Shown: positions 50,443 to 58,944, counted from the first letter of the stretch. The stretch: 64,000 nt of DNA from an uncultured Acidobacteriaceae bacterium (GCA_937879855.1 CALFMO010000043.1:62001-126000); one strand, 5' to 3'. The notes: generated by a model not told the origin, from the sequence alone. Made by a program: numbers and translations.

Positions 50443-51984
50443 CTACAAAATTTTAGCGACCAGATCGTAGTCGTGAGCTTCGGTGATCTGGCAGCGGTAG
50501 AAGTGGCCGGGCTCGGGATCAATTTCCTCGGGAAAGTCGTTGACGAAGACTTTGCCGTCGATCTCGGGAGCGTGCATGGGCGTGCGGCCTTCGAGCAGCA
50601 ATTCGGTTTCTTCCGATTCGCCTTCGAGCAGCAGATCGAGCTCTCGGCCGATGAGAGCTTTCTTTTTCTTCTTGCTGATTTGGCGCTGGATTGCCATGAG
50701 ATGCTTGCGCCGACGCTCGATCTCGCGTGGCGAGATTTTCTTGTCGAGCGCGTAGGCTCCGGCGCCGTCCTGATCGGAGTAGGCGAATGCGCCCATCCAG
50801 TCGAATTGCGCTTCGCGCACGAAGTCGCAGAGTTCTTGGAATTCTTTTTCGGTCTCGCCGGGGAAGCCCACGATGAAGGAAGTGCGCAGCGTCAGGTCCG
50901 GGACGGTGCGGCGCATTTTGGCGATGGAACGGAGAAAGACGTCGGCTCCTCCGCCACGCTTCATGCGCTTCAGCACTGAGGCCGAGGCGTGCTGCAGAGG
51001 CACGTCCATGTAGGAGCAGATTTTTTCGTGCTGCGCGATCGTGTCCAGAAGTTTGCCGGTGATCTTGTTGGGATAGGCGTAAAGAAAACGCACCCAGCGC
51101 AGGTCCTCGATGGCGGTAAGTTTTTCCAGCAGCAGCGCCAGACCGTCTTTCAGGCCGAAGTCTTCGCCGTAGCAGGTGGTGTCCTGACCTATCAGAGTAA
51201 TTTCGCGGACGCCACCGCGGGCGAGGCGTTCGGCCTCGGCGACCACGGATTCAAAGCGACGAGAGCGGAACTTGCCGCGCAATTGGGGAATGATACAGAA
51301 GGTGCAGGGATGGTCGCAGCCCTCGGCAATTTTGATGTAGGCCATGTGGCCGGGCGTGGCCAGGACGCGGGGCGTGGCGTCGTCGTAAAGATAGTTAGGG
51401 AGATCGCCAATCGCCCCATCCCATGCCTCGCGCGAGAATCGGCCCTGGGCCGCGCGAGCATCGCCTTCGGGACGCGACGGCAAGACCACGAACGGGGAAT
51501 CGCTCCGGTCGTTGGTCGGCGAGGGCGCGGGTTCCAGACCTGCGGCGGAAAGAATCTTTTCCAGTTCTCCGGTTCCTACAACGGCATCGACCTCGGGAAT
51601 GTCCTGGCGAATCTGGTCGCGGAAGCGCTCGACCAGGCATCCCGCTACGATGAGTTTTTTCGCCTTGCCGCCGGTTTTGTGCGCGGCCATTTCAAGGATG
51701 GTATTGACCGATTCCTGCTGCGCGCTTTCGATGAAGGAGCAAGTGTTCACGACGATTACGTCGGCATCTTCAGCGCGGCGGGTCAACTCGGCTCCGGCGC
51801 GCGAGAGCAGTCCCATCATCACTTCGCTGTCGACCAGGTTTTTTGGGCAGCCGAGGCTGACGAAGCCCACTCTCTGGGGGCGGTCGGAGTGCGGATTCTC
51901 CGCAGATTCCTCTTTCCTGATATCTGGCTTGCGTTCAGGCTTGAGATCGGGGGAACCGCTGACGGTGAGGTCCTTCACTGGCAT
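50443..51984 (-). CDS. rimO: ribosomal protein S12 methylthiotransferase RimO
   Basis: The 513-residue radical SAM enzyme adds a methylthio group to a conserved Asp of ribosomal protein S12. The N-terminal domain is recognised by GFVSLGCPKNLVDSEVMMG, the SAM cluster by EGCDHPCTFCIIPQLRGKFR (CxxxCxxC), and a TRAM domain closes the protein. Two oddities are an N-terminal extension of about 38 charged residues and an insert of about 45 residues (LEPAPSPTNDRSDSPF onwards) before the radical SAM domain; together they explain the excess over the usual 430-440 residues. Confidence 0.94.
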   Translation of the reverse strand: MPVKDLTVSGSPDLKPERKPDIRKEESAENPHSDRPQRVGFVSLGCPKNLVDSEVMMGLLSRAGAELTRRAEDADVIVVNTCSFIESAQQESVNTILEMAAHKTGGKAKKLIVAGCLVERFRDQIRQDIPEVDAVVGTGELEKILSAAGLEPAPSPTNDRSDSPFVVLPSRPEGDARAAQGRFSREAWDGAIGDLPNYLYDDATPRVLATPGHMAYIKIAEGCDHPCTFCIIPQLRGKFRSRRFESVVAEAERLARGGVREITLIGQDTTCYGEDFGLKDGLALLLEKLTAIEDLRWVRFLYAYPNKITGKLLDTIAQHEKICSYMDVPLQHASASVLKRMKRGGGADVFLRSIAKMRRTVPDLTLRTSFIVGFPGETEKEFQELCDFVREAQFDWMGAFAYSDQDGAGAYALDKKISPREIERRRKHLMAIQRQISKKKKKALIGRELDLLLEGESEETELLLEGRTPMHAPEIDGKVFVNDFPEEIDPEPGHFYRCQITEAHDYDLVAKIL

Positions 51985-52029
51985 GCAATCTTTTTATTTT
52001 AGCATCTCGTGGCGGCCGGTCGGTGCTCT

Positions 52030-52061
52030 CACGAGATTCCTCGCAGCGCTGGTGAAAACGC
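52030..52061. repeat. diverged copy of 'cacgagattcctcgc' repeat
   Basis: CACGAGATTCCTCGCAGCGC then TGGTGAAAACGC parallels the repeat at 5713-5761. It lies in the 211-bp gap between rimO and the TlpA-like gene, in which no other feature is seen. Confidence 0.45.
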
Positions 52062-52195
52062 AGAATTCGGAACGCAGCCCAGGCGTGAGCCGTGGTTGTT
52101 CTCAAGTCGAAACTAGCGAGCCCCAAAGGGGCGAAAGAGGAGGTTATGCTGCGGGATGCGGACGAAGTTGTTCTTTTCGAAAGGCCTTCAGCGCT

Positions 52196-52696
52196 TCACA
52201 GCTTGCTCAAAAAATCCGTGATCTCCGGCTCCGTCCAATCCACCGCCCCAATGAACTTGCGTCGCATGACGCCTTTGCGGTCAATGATGAACGTTTCCGG
52301 CCAGCCGTGCGTCCCGTAAAGCGCCGGCGTCTTCTGCTCGGGATCGCGTACTGTCAACAGATCCACGCCGTGCTGCTTCAAAAACTGCCGGTACGCATTT
52401 TCGTCGACATCAATGCTCACCGCCACCACGGTCACGCCCTTCGCCTTCATGCGGCGCTGCATTTGGACCAACGATGGCATCTCTTCCACGCACGGCGGAC
52501 ACCACGTCGCCCAGAAATTCAATACCACGATCTGCCCGCGAAACTGATTCAGCGCAACCGTTCGATCCGCATCCTGCACCGTGAAATCCGGCGCATTCGA
52601 TCCAATGCGGGGGGGCCGCGATCCGCTGTAGCAGCCAGAGAGCGCAATCAGTAGAAGACAGGCAATAAGGGAAGGGAACTGGGCTATACGGGACAC
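52196..52696 (-). CDS. TlpA/ResA-like thioredoxin-fold lipoprotein
   Basis: The 166-residue protein has a lipoprotein signal (FPSLIACLLLIALSGC) and a TlpA-like domain with the redox motif WATWCPPCVEEMPS, VVAVSIDVDENAYRQFLKQ and a cis-Pro block GWPETFIIDRKG. It should act as a periplasmic thiol-disulfide reductant, for example in cytochrome c maturation. A GTG at 52696 opens the signal peptide; upstream codons in the same frame are less likely. It is divergent from the glycosyltransferase gene across about 39 bp. Confidence 0.88.
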   Translation of the reverse strand: MSRIAQFPSLIACLLLIALSGCYSGSRPPRIGSNAPDFTVQDADRTVALNQFRGQIVVLNFWATWCPPCVEEMPSLVQMQRRMKAKGVTVVAVSIDVDENAYRQFLKQHGVDLLTVRDPEQKTPALYGTHGWPETFIIDRKGVMRRKFIGAVDWTEPEITDFLSKL

Positions 52697-52701
52697 ACAG
52701 C

Positions 52702-52707
52702 TATAAT
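52702..52707 (+). promoter_or_regulatory. candidate -10 box of the glycosyltransferase-PTPS-folE series
   Basis: TATAAT at 52702-52707 is the consensus -10 box, 28 bp before the glycosyltransferase start at 52736. No good -35 is seen at 17 bp. The region also reads TATTAT on the other strand. Confidence 0.5.
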
Positions 52708-52735
52708 AATAGATTCGGCTCTGACCGCATTGCTT

Positions 52736-53767
52736 ATGACAGCGACAGCAAGACAACAGCAGCCTCCCACAGTGTCGGTGATTATCCCCGCACGCAACGA
52801 GGAAGCTTGCCTCGGCGATTGCCTCCAGTCGCTAGTCGCGCAATCCGGCATCGCCTTCGAAATTATCGTCGTCGACGACCACTCCACCGACCGCACCCGA
52901 GAAATCGCGTCATCGTTTCTCGACCTGATCCTGCTCGAAGCCGGCCCTCTGCCCGCAGGCTGGACCGGTAAGAATAACGCCGTCACCACCGGAGCCCGCC
53001 ACGCCCGCGGCCAATGGCTGCTTTTTACCGACGCCGACACCATCCATCTTCCCGGATCGCTCGCCCGCGCAATAGCCGAGGCGGAGAAAGACAACGCCAA
53101 GTTGCTCTCCTACTCTCCCGAACAGATTGCCGTAACTGTCTGGGAGATGGCCACTTTGCCCGTAGTTTTCGCAGAACTGGCCCGGCAATATCCTCCGTCG
53201 ATCGTGAGCGATCCGGCATCGCCCAGCGCCGCTGCAAACGGCCAGTTCATCCTCGTGCCTCGATACACCTATGACGCGGTCGGTGGCCACGCCGCGGTTG
53301 CAGCAGACATTCTCGAGGATGTTGCGCTCGCCCGCGCGGTGAAACGCTCCGGCCGAAGAATCCGTTTTCGCTATGCGCCTGACGCCGTCCGCACCCGCAT
53401 GTACCGAAACTATCGTCAACTTCGCGACGGCTGGACAAAAAATTTAGCATTGTTGTTCCCCAGGCCAGTCTGGCTCGCCGCGAAAATGGTGGCGCTCTGG
53501 GGAACGCCGTGGCTCGTTTTGTTGCTCGCGTACGCGACGCATCACTGGAGGTGGAGCATTATCTCCGCAGCAACTTTTGCATATCTCGTAACACGACTGA
53601 TGCGAGCCAACTTCACCTGGGCCAAGGAAATTCTCGGCGCGCTGATCGGGATGCCCATGTTCGCTTACTTGTTGCTGCGCTCGAAGCGAGCCCACGCGAA
53701 AGGCAGCGTCCCCTGGAAAGGCCGCACGTATTCCGACAAACGCGCAGTACTGGCAACTGGCCACTGA
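52736..53767 (+). CDS. family 2 glycosyltransferase, HpnB/CrtQ-like membrane type
   Basis: The 343-residue protein has a GT2 domain (VSVIIPARNEEACLGDCLQS; IIVVDDHSTDRTREIA; WLLFTDADTIHLPGSLARAI) with a PLPAGWTGKNNA block like that of the HpnB/CrtQ group, and ends in about three membrane helices (PWLVLLLAYATHHW...; ILGALIGMPMFAYLLL). Lipid or carotenoid-like acceptors are likely. The pterin genes follow 12 bp later, so this is the first gene of that set. Start ATG 52736 is chosen over TTG 52730. Confidence 0.85.
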   Translation: MTATARQQQPPTVSVIIPARNEEACLGDCLQSLVAQSGIAFEIIVVDDHSTDRTREIASSFLDLILLEAGPLPAGWTGKNNAVTTGARHARGQWLLFTDADTIHLPGSLARAIAEAEKDNAKLLSYSPEQIAVTVWEMATLPVVFAELARQYPPSIVSDPASPSAAANGQFILVPRYTYDAVGGHAAVAADILEDVALARAVKRSGRRIRFRYAPDAVRTRMYRNYRQLRDGWTKNLALLFPRPVWLAAKMVALWGTPWLVLLLAYATHHWRWSIISAATFAYLVTRLMRANFTWAKEILGALIGMPMFAYLLLRSKRAHAKGSVPWKGRTYSDKRAVLATGH

Positions 53768-53779
53768 CAACTGATTTCT

Positions 53780-54190
53780 ATGGTTTACCTAACTCGCAAA
53801 GCCGAATTCGCCGCCTCGCACTACTACCACAATCCCGACTTCACTCCCGAAGAAAACCGCCGCATCTTCGGCAAATGCAATAACCCTAACGGCCACGGCC
53901 ACAACTACACCCTCGAAGTCACCGTGAAAGGCGAAGTCGATCCGCGCTCCGGTTTCGTGGTCGATCTCAAACAGCTCAAAGAAGTCATGCACCACGAAGT
54001 CCTCGACGCCATGGACCACCGGTTCCTGAACAAGGAAGTTCCGGAATTTTTCACCCGCATTCCGACTACAGAAAATCTCGCGATCGCCGTGTGGCAGCGC
54101 CTGCAAACGAAACTCCAGAAAGCGCAGTTGCATCGCGTGCGGGTTTACGAAACCCCAGACCTCTTCGTGGATTTTTATGGAGAACAATGA
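53780..54190 (+). CDS. 6-pyruvoyl-tetrahydropterin synthase-type protein, copy A
   Basis: The 136-residue protein is close in pattern to eukaryotic PTPS: GKCNNPNGHGHNYTLEVTVK with the catalytic Cys and zinc His residues, GEVDPRSGFVVDLKQLKEVM, AMDHRFLN with the Asp-His pair, and PTTENLAIAVWQRL. It should convert dihydroneopterin triphosphate, the folE product, to 6-pyruvoyl tetrahydropterin or a 6-carboxy product (QueD activity). It is followed by a second copy and folE. Confidence 0.88.
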   Translation: MVYLTRKAEFAASHYYHNPDFTPEENRRIFGKCNNPNGHGHNYTLEVTVKGEVDPRSGFVVDLKQLKEVMHHEVLDAMDHRFLNKEVPEFFTRIPTTENLAIAVWQRLQTKLQKAQLHRVRVYETPDLFVDFYGEQ

Positions 54191-54228
54191 AGAGTCAGGA
54201 GCTAGGAGCCAGCCGCTAGAAGCTGAAC

Positions 54229-54651
54229 ATGAAAGCGCACCTCACCCGCCGCTACCGCTTCTCGGCCTCCCATCGCTTGCATAGCCCCGAGATGTCCGCC
54301 GACGAAAACCGCGGCACCTACGGCAAGTGCAACAACCCGCACGGGCACGGCCACAACTACGCGCTCGAAGTCACAGTCAGCGGTCCCGTCGACCCCGCCA
54401 CGGGTATGGTTTGCAATCTTGTCGACCTCGACGGTTTCGTGGAAAGGGAAGTGCTCTCTCGCTTCCATGTGACGAATTTGAATATGCTGCAAGAATTCGC
54501 CAAACTTGTGCCCACCACGGAAAATCTGTCCATCGAGATCTTCGAAATATTGCAGCGCGGCTTCCTCCTGGCGCATCTGGAAAGAGTGAGATTAGAAGAA
54601 ACTATGATGAACTCTTTTGAATACGCGGGAGGGAACGAACCGCGCCGCTAA
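54229..54651 (+). CDS. 6-pyruvoyl-tetrahydropterin synthase homologue, copy B, altered catalytic pair
   Basis: The 140-residue paralogue of copy A retains GKCNNPHGHGHNYALEVTVS and PTTENLSIEIFEIL, so the Cys and the zinc His residues are there. In place of copy A's AMDHRFLN it has RFHVTNLN, so the Asp-His pair used in catalysis is replaced by His-Val. The zinc site suggests it still folds and binds a pterin. It may have a different activity or act as a partner of copy A. It lies 38 bp after copy A and 74 bp before folE. Confidence 0.85.
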   Translation: MKAHLTRRYRFSASHRLHSPEMSADENRGTYGKCNNPHGHGHNYALEVTVSGPVDPATGMVCNLVDLDGFVEREVLSRFHVTNLNMLQEFAKLVPTTENLSIEIFEILQRGFLLAHLERVRLEETMMNSFEYAGGNEPRR

Positions 54652-54725
54652 AGTGTCATCCTGAGGCACGTTCTTTGCACGGAAGAACCTATGCCGCGTG
54701 CGAAGGGAAGGAAACCGCCATCTTT

Positions 54726-55340
54726 ATGAAACCGACTCCGCTCGAACAATCAAAAGAAGCGCCTACGCTCACCAGCGCGCGATTCGAAGACCTCATCCAC
54801 GAAATGCTGGTCCGCCTCGGCGAAGATCCTGAGCGTGAAGGCTTGGCCGACACTCCAGAGCGCGTCCACAAAGCCATGAAGTTTCTCACGAAGGGCTACC
54901 AGGAAGATCCCGAGGTCCTGCTCAAGGGCGCTCTCTTCACCGTCAGCTACGATGAAATGGTCATCGTCAAAGACGTGGAAATGTTCAGCCTCTGCGAGCA
55001 CCACTTGCTGCCGTTCTTCGGAAAAGTACACGTGGCCTACATTCCCAACGGCCGGGTCATTGGTCTCAGTAAGATTCCGCGCCTCATCGAGATCTTCTCG
55101 CGCCGTTTGCAAATCCAGGAACGCCTCACCACCCAGATCGCCGAGACCATCCAGAAAGTAATCGAGCCGCAAGGCGTCGGCGTCGTCATCGAAGCTCGCC
55201 ACCTCTGCATGATGATGCGCGGCGTCGAAAAGCAGCATTCGGCCGCGGTCACTTCCTCAATGCTCGGCTGCTTCCGCAACGAAGAGGAGACGCGCTCCGA
55301 ATTCCTCTCTCTAATTCGCCAGCGCCCCAACGGCGTCTGA
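54726..55340 (+). CDS. folE: GTP cyclohydrolase I
   Basis: The 204-residue enzyme converts GTP to dihydroneopterin triphosphate, the start of folate, biopterin and queuosine routes. Motifs: SLCEHHLLPFFGKVHVAYIP with zinc Cys and His, GLSKIPRLIEIFSRRLQIQE, and the second zinc Cys in ARHLCMMMRGVEKQHS. ATG 54726 is chosen over an upstream extension. With the two PTPS genes immediately upstream the set gives a direct substrate path. Confidence 0.95.
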   Translation: MKPTPLEQSKEAPTLTSARFEDLIHEMLVRLGEDPEREGLADTPERVHKAMKFLTKGYQEDPEVLLKGALFTVSYDEMVIVKDVEMFSLCEHHLLPFFGKVHVAYIPNGRVIGLSKIPRLIEIFSRRLQIQERLTTQIAETIQKVIEPQGVGVVIEARHLCMMMRGVEKQHSAAVTSSMLGCFRNEEETRSEFLSLIRQRPNGV

Positions 55341-55359
55341 TGGTGTGCTGAGTTTGTTT

Positions 55360-55380
55360 GGGGCGGGTACTCCTGCCCGT
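55360..55380. repeat. palindromic repeat (family B)
   Basis: GGGGCGGGTACTCCTGCCCGTCGC followed by TTTTGAC. It is one of a set with GGCGGGCACTCCTGCCCGCC-type cores near 56061, 56916, 58754 and 61880. It lies between folE and the DinB gene. Confidence 0.7.
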
Positions 55381-55463
55381 CGCTTTTGACGTTGGCGCTT
55401 TGTCCTTCCTCGCTCAGTCCACGTACAATGCTCACCTCTACTCATCCGGAGGAGGAACGCACA

Positions 55464-56039
55464 ATGCTCAAAGCACCATTCGTAGCCGCAGCCATTCTCG
55501 CTGCTGCAACCTTTGCAATTCCCATGGATGCTCAAGATGCCGCAAAAAAAGAAGCCGCCGTAAAACCCGCTCCCAGCTCGTCCCAAGCCGTACTCGAAGC
55601 CTGGAACTACGTAGGGAAAAAACTCATCACCATGGCCGAAGACTTTCCCGAAGACAAGTACGACTTCAAGCCCACGCCCGCTCAGCGCAGCTTCGCCGAA
55701 CAACTTCTGCACGTAGCTGGTTCGAATTATTTCTTCACCAATCCGGTCATGGGGCAAAAGCCTCCCGCGGAAGAAGATCCCAAACGCGATCAGTACAAGA
55801 CCAAGGCTGACGTTGTTGCCTTCGTAAAGAAATCCTTTGCCGACGGCGAGGCTGCGATTAAAGCAAAAGGCGATAAAGGAATGTCCAATCTGATGGTCGA
55901 CCCCTTTTCCCACCAACAGACGCGCGTCTCCGACTTTGCCTACGGCTTCGTCGAACACGGCGGCGAACACTATGGCCAACTGGTGGTCTACTATCGCCTG
56001 TCGGGACTGGTCCCACCGGAATCGCGCCCAAAGAAATAA
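55464..56039 (+). CDS. exported DinB-superfamily protein
   Basis: The 191-residue protein has a signal peptide (APFVAAAILAAATFAIPMDA) and then a DinB-like four-helix fold: EAWNYVGKKLITMAEDFPED, SFAEQLLHVAGSNYFF and EHGGEHYGQLVVYYRL with metal His residues. It probably acts as a periplasmic metal-dependent enzyme or a binding protein, of a kind seen often in Acidobacteria. A GGAGGAGGAA ribosome site at 55448-55457 supports ATG 55464. Confidence 0.85.
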   Translation: MLKAPFVAAAILAAATFAIPMDAQDAAKKEAAVKPAPSSSQAVLEAWNYVGKKLITMAEDFPEDKYDFKPTPAQRSFAEQLLHVAGSNYFFTNPVMGQKPPAEEDPKRDQYKTKADVVAFVKKSFADGEAAIKAKGDKGMSNLMVDPFSHQQTRVSDFAYGFVEHGGEHYGQLVVYYRLSGLVPPESRPKK

Positions 56040-56060
56040 CTTGCATCTTGGAACGTGTGG

Positions 56061-56080
56061 GGCGGGCACTCTTGCCCGCC
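56061..56080. repeat. palindromic repeat (family B)
   Basis: GGCGGGCACTCTTGCCCGCC, stem GGCGGGCA/TGCCCGCC with one change in the loop, followed by GCTTTTGATCTTGTTTTTGATTTT. The same 3' extension follows the copy at 56916. Confidence 0.75.
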
Positions 56081-56173
56081 GCTTTTGATCTTGTTTTTGA
56101 TTTTGAAGTTGGACTGAAACCGGCCGCCCCATTTCTCGCGCGTTTGTACGCGAGAAGGAGGGATTCTCAACCT

Positions 56174-56872
56174 CTACCTATATGCATAAGGCGTCCTGCG
56201 GCTTCGCTCTGGGAACAGTTTGACCATTACCAGTCCGGCAACGAATCCTCCCACGTGCGCCCAAACCGCAACACCTCCGACATCCTTGCCCGCCTGCGCC
56301 ACTGACAACGTGACCGCTCCTGCCATAAACTGCAGCACGAACCAATATCCCAGCATGATCCACGCCGGAATATAAAAGACGAACACGAAGAACCACGTCA
56401 GCACGCGGGCGCGCGGATACAAAATGAAATATGCTCCCAGAACTCCCGCAATCGCTCCACTCGCACCGACCGTCGGCAGAGTCGAGTTCGGGTAGATCGC
56501 GACCTGGGTCGTCATGGCAATTAACCCGCACAACACATAGAACAGAAGATATTTAAAATGTCCAAGATAATCTTCAACATTATCCCCGAAAATATAGAGA
56601 AACCACATGTTACCTAGCACGTGCATCCAGCCAGCGTGCAGAAACATTGATGTAAAAAAGGGAATTACGACCGCCGGAAGCGTGTACCTCGGCGATCCCG
56701 CCAGAAATGCCGATAGGTGGCTTGGCACCACGCCAAACTGCCGCGCGAAGAGTTCACCACTCCGCGGATCCAGCGATGCCTGGAACAAGTAGATGAGAAT
56801 ATTCAGCACGATCAGAAACCAGTTTACGTAGGGCGTGCTGTATCGTGGTTGATCGTCTTTGATCGGGAACAT
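56174..56872 (-). CDS. rhomboid family intramembrane serine protease
   Basis: The 232-residue protein has six hydrophobic helices. The catalytic Ser is in VGASGAIAGVLGAYF (GASG), and the His in AVWAHVGGFVAGLVM. The block HVLGNMWFLYIFGDNVEDYLG is typical of rhomboids. It probably cleaves membrane proteins within the bilayer; targets are unknown. It converges with the DinB gene and is divergent from truB. The bases before the ATG show no ribosome site on this strand. Confidence 0.92.
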   Translation of the reverse strand: MFPIKDDQPRYSTPYVNWFLIVLNILIYLFQASLDPRSGELFARQFGVVPSHLSAFLAGSPRYTLPAVVIPFFTSMFLHAGWMHVLGNMWFLYIFGDNVEDYLGHFKYLLFYVLCGLIAMTTQVAIYPNSTLPTVGASGAIAGVLGAYFILYPRARVLTWFFVFVFYIPAWIMLGYWFVLQFMAGAVTLSVAQAGKDVGGVAVWAHVGGFVAGLVMVKLFPERSRRTPYAYR

Positions 56873-56915
56873 AGGAGGAGATTTGCTACGTTAATGATTG
56901 GATAATGTTTGTGGG

Positions 56916-56935
56916 GGCGGGCACTCCTGCCCGCC
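56916..56935. repeat. palindromic repeat (family B)
   Basis: GGCGGGCACTCCTGCCCGCC, followed by GCTTCTGATCTTGTTTTTGATTTTTC. It lies upstream of truB, where it would be transcribed in the leader. Confidence 0.75.
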
Positions 56936-56987
56936 GCTTCTGATCTTGTTTTTGATTTTTCAATTACCAAATTACAAAATCCTCTGC

Positions 56988-57926
56988 ATGAATGGCGTCC
57001 TCATCATCGACAAACCCGCCGGATTGACCTCGCATGACGTGGTCAACCGCGTTCGTCGCATTCTACAGCAACGCTCCATTGGCCATCTCGGGACTCTCGA
57101 CCCTATGGCCACTGGAGTTCTCCCAATGGTCACCGGAACTCTCACTCGCCTGGCCCAGTTCTACACCACATCCGAAAAAGTCTACGAGGGCATCATACGA
57201 TTCGGGTTCGCGACCGATACCTACGACGCCGAAGGCGACCCCACTACCGCACCGCAAGAAGTCATCCTGCGAGCCGAAGAGGTGGAGGCCGTGTCCGCAC
57301 GCTTTCGTGGAGTTATCGAGCAGACACCGCCTCCGTTCTCTGCCAAGAAAATTCACGGCGTCCCGGCTTACAAACTAGCCCGGCAACAGAAAGAAGTCGT
57401 TTTGAAACCGGTGGCGGTCGAGATCAAGGAGTTCGCGATTCTAACTATAGAGACGGCCTGCGTCCGTTTTCGCGCCCGCGTAGCCTCCGGCACCTACGTG
57501 CGCTCCATTGCTCATGAAATGGGAAGGGAACTGGCCTGCGGCGCCCACCTGGAATCGCTTCGCCGAACCTCGGTCGCCGAGTTCACTCTGGCAGACGCCT
57601 GTACGCTGGATCAACTCGCCGAAGCAGCGCATCCGTTCTCGAAGGAACCGCGCCCGCCGGTCGAGACGCCGGAAATGCTAGCGGACTTATTCGTCCACCC
57701 CCGCAAATTGCTGCCGGGCCTGCCCTCGCTCACTGCTGACGAACTCACCGCTGCCCGCATCCGCAACGGACGCACCGTCAATCTGCCGGACCTCTCCCGG
57801 GCCCGCCAGGTCAAGGTCTTCAGTGGCCAAAGGGAACTGATCGCTATCGCCACCCGCGTAGCCGGCACTCTATTTCACCCCAAAATAGTCCTGTGTGGAT
57901 CTGATACTCCTGTCCATCCCCTTTGA
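56988..57926 (+). CDS. truB: tRNA pseudouridine-55 synthase
   Basis: The 312-residue enzyme makes pseudouridine at position 55 of tRNA T-loops. Motifs: LIIDKPAGLTSHDVVNRVRR, IGHLGTLDPMATGVLPMVTG with the catalytic Asp, QTPPPFSAKKIHGVPAYKLAR and VRSIAHEMGRELACGAHLES. The C-terminus carries a PUA-like extension. Start ATG 56988 is the family's (MNGVLIIDKPAG); the open frame upstream runs through a palindromic repeat and is not coding. Confidence 0.95.
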   Translation: MNGVLIIDKPAGLTSHDVVNRVRRILQQRSIGHLGTLDPMATGVLPMVTGTLTRLAQFYTTSEKVYEGIIRFGFATDTYDAEGDPTTAPQEVILRAEEVEAVSARFRGVIEQTPPPFSAKKIHGVPAYKLARQQKEVVLKPVAVEIKEFAILTIETACVRFRARVASGTYVRSIAHEMGRELACGAHLESLRRTSVAEFTLADACTLDQLAEAAHPFSKEPRPPVETPEMLADLFVHPRKLLPGLPSLTADELTAARIRNGRTVNLPDLSRARQVKVFSGQRELIAIATRVAGTLFHPKIVLCGSDTPVHPL

Positions 57927-58032
57927 TCTTGGTTTTGTCGTCCCTTTCGAATCAATAGTGACTTCTGACTATAACTCTTTTGCTCTCTTGACGGCTCTGA
58001 CTCAGGCCGTTACTGTGACGTTTACTTCTACC

Positions 58033-58722
58033 ATGAAACTCTCCGCAGTCATGCCCGTCTACAACGAGCAGGCGACCCTGCAAAAGGTGGTCGAACGCGT
58101 CATGGCCGTGCCGCTGGAGATTGAATTGATCTGCGTGGATGATGGATCAACGGATGGTTCCCGGGAAATTCTGGCCCAACTCCAGTCCCAACATCCCCAG
58201 ATCAAAGTCCTGCTCCAGCCGAAGAACACGGGTAAAGGCGCGGCGCTCCGTCGTGGCATTCAGGAGTCCACCGGAGACTTCGTTATCATCCAGGACGCCG
58301 ACCTTGAATACGATCCCTCCGACTACCCCGCCTTGCTGGTGCCGCTGATCGAAGGAAAAGCTGACGTGGTGTACGGATCCCGTTTCCTTGGCTCCGGCCC
58401 GCACCGCGTGCTCTATTTTTGGCACTCGATCGGAAATTCGATTCTCACCCTGATCTCCAACGCCCTGACCAATATGAACATGACCGATATGGAAACCTGC
58501 TACAAGGTTTTCCGCCGCGAAATCCTGCAGTCCATTCCCATCGACGAGGACCGCTTCGGCTTCGAGCCCGAGATTACGGTAAAGATCGCCAAGCGGCGGC
58601 TCCGAGTCTACGAAGTCGGCATCAGCTATTGGGGACGCACTTACGAGGAAGGCAAAAAAATCGGCTGGAAAGACGGCTTCCGCGCGCTCTGGTGCCTGCT
58701 GAAGTACACCGTGACGGCTTGA
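58033..58722 (+). CDS. dolichol-phosphate mannosyltransferase-like glycosyltransferase
   Basis: The 229-residue GT2 enzyme has SAVMPVYNEQATLQKVVERV, ICVDDGSTDGSREILAQL (nucleotide site), QDADLEYDPSDYPAL (metal DxD) and YGSRFLGSG. It lacks the C-terminal membrane helices of longer members, so it is probably a soluble, membrane-associated polyprenyl-phosphate hexose transferase. It should supply a lipid-linked sugar to GT-C-type enzymes such as the one at 12901. The 138 bp upstream in frame show no coding pattern. Confidence 0.9.
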   Translation: MKLSAVMPVYNEQATLQKVVERVMAVPLEIELICVDDGSTDGSREILAQLQSQHPQIKVLLQPKNTGKGAALRRGIQESTGDFVIIQDADLEYDPSDYPALLVPLIEGKADVVYGSRFLGSGPHRVLYFWHSIGNSILTLISNALTNMNMTDMETCYKVFRREILQSIPIDEDRFGFEPEITVKIAKRRLRVYEVGISYWGRTYEEGKKIGWKDGFRALWCLLKYTVTA

Positions 58723-58753
58723 GGTGTGGCCTCGCGGGGAAGGACTATGTGGG

Positions 58754-58771
58754 GCGGGCACTCCTGCCCGC
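58754..58771. repeat. palindromic repeat (family B)
   Basis: GCGGGCACTCCTGCCCGC, preceded by TGTGGG and followed by GTTTTGATGTG. It lies in the 222-bp gap after the glycosyltransferase gene. The rest of the gap shows nothing else. Confidence 0.7.
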
Positions 58772-58944
58772 GTTTTGATGTGTGCTTAACATTGGGGCAT
58801 TCCGCCGCGCATAAATTCAATGTCCGATAACAGGTATTATGTAAACCAAGCGGAGGCCACATCGCCTGGCGGCCTTTCCTGGAATTGGATTCCCGCAATG
58901 GGCACTGCGGGATAGGATTGCACACCGGCCACTAGCCACCGACT

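Noticed and set aside
50989..52002. A 337-codon plus-strand frame opposite rimO
   Set aside because: It is antisense to a strongly conserved radical SAM enzyme and has no motif.
56898..56987. An N-terminal extension of TruB from a TTG at 56898
   Set aside because: It is read through a palindromic repeat and adds a Cys/Gly/Pro/Leu string not found in the family; ATG 56988 gives the normal start.
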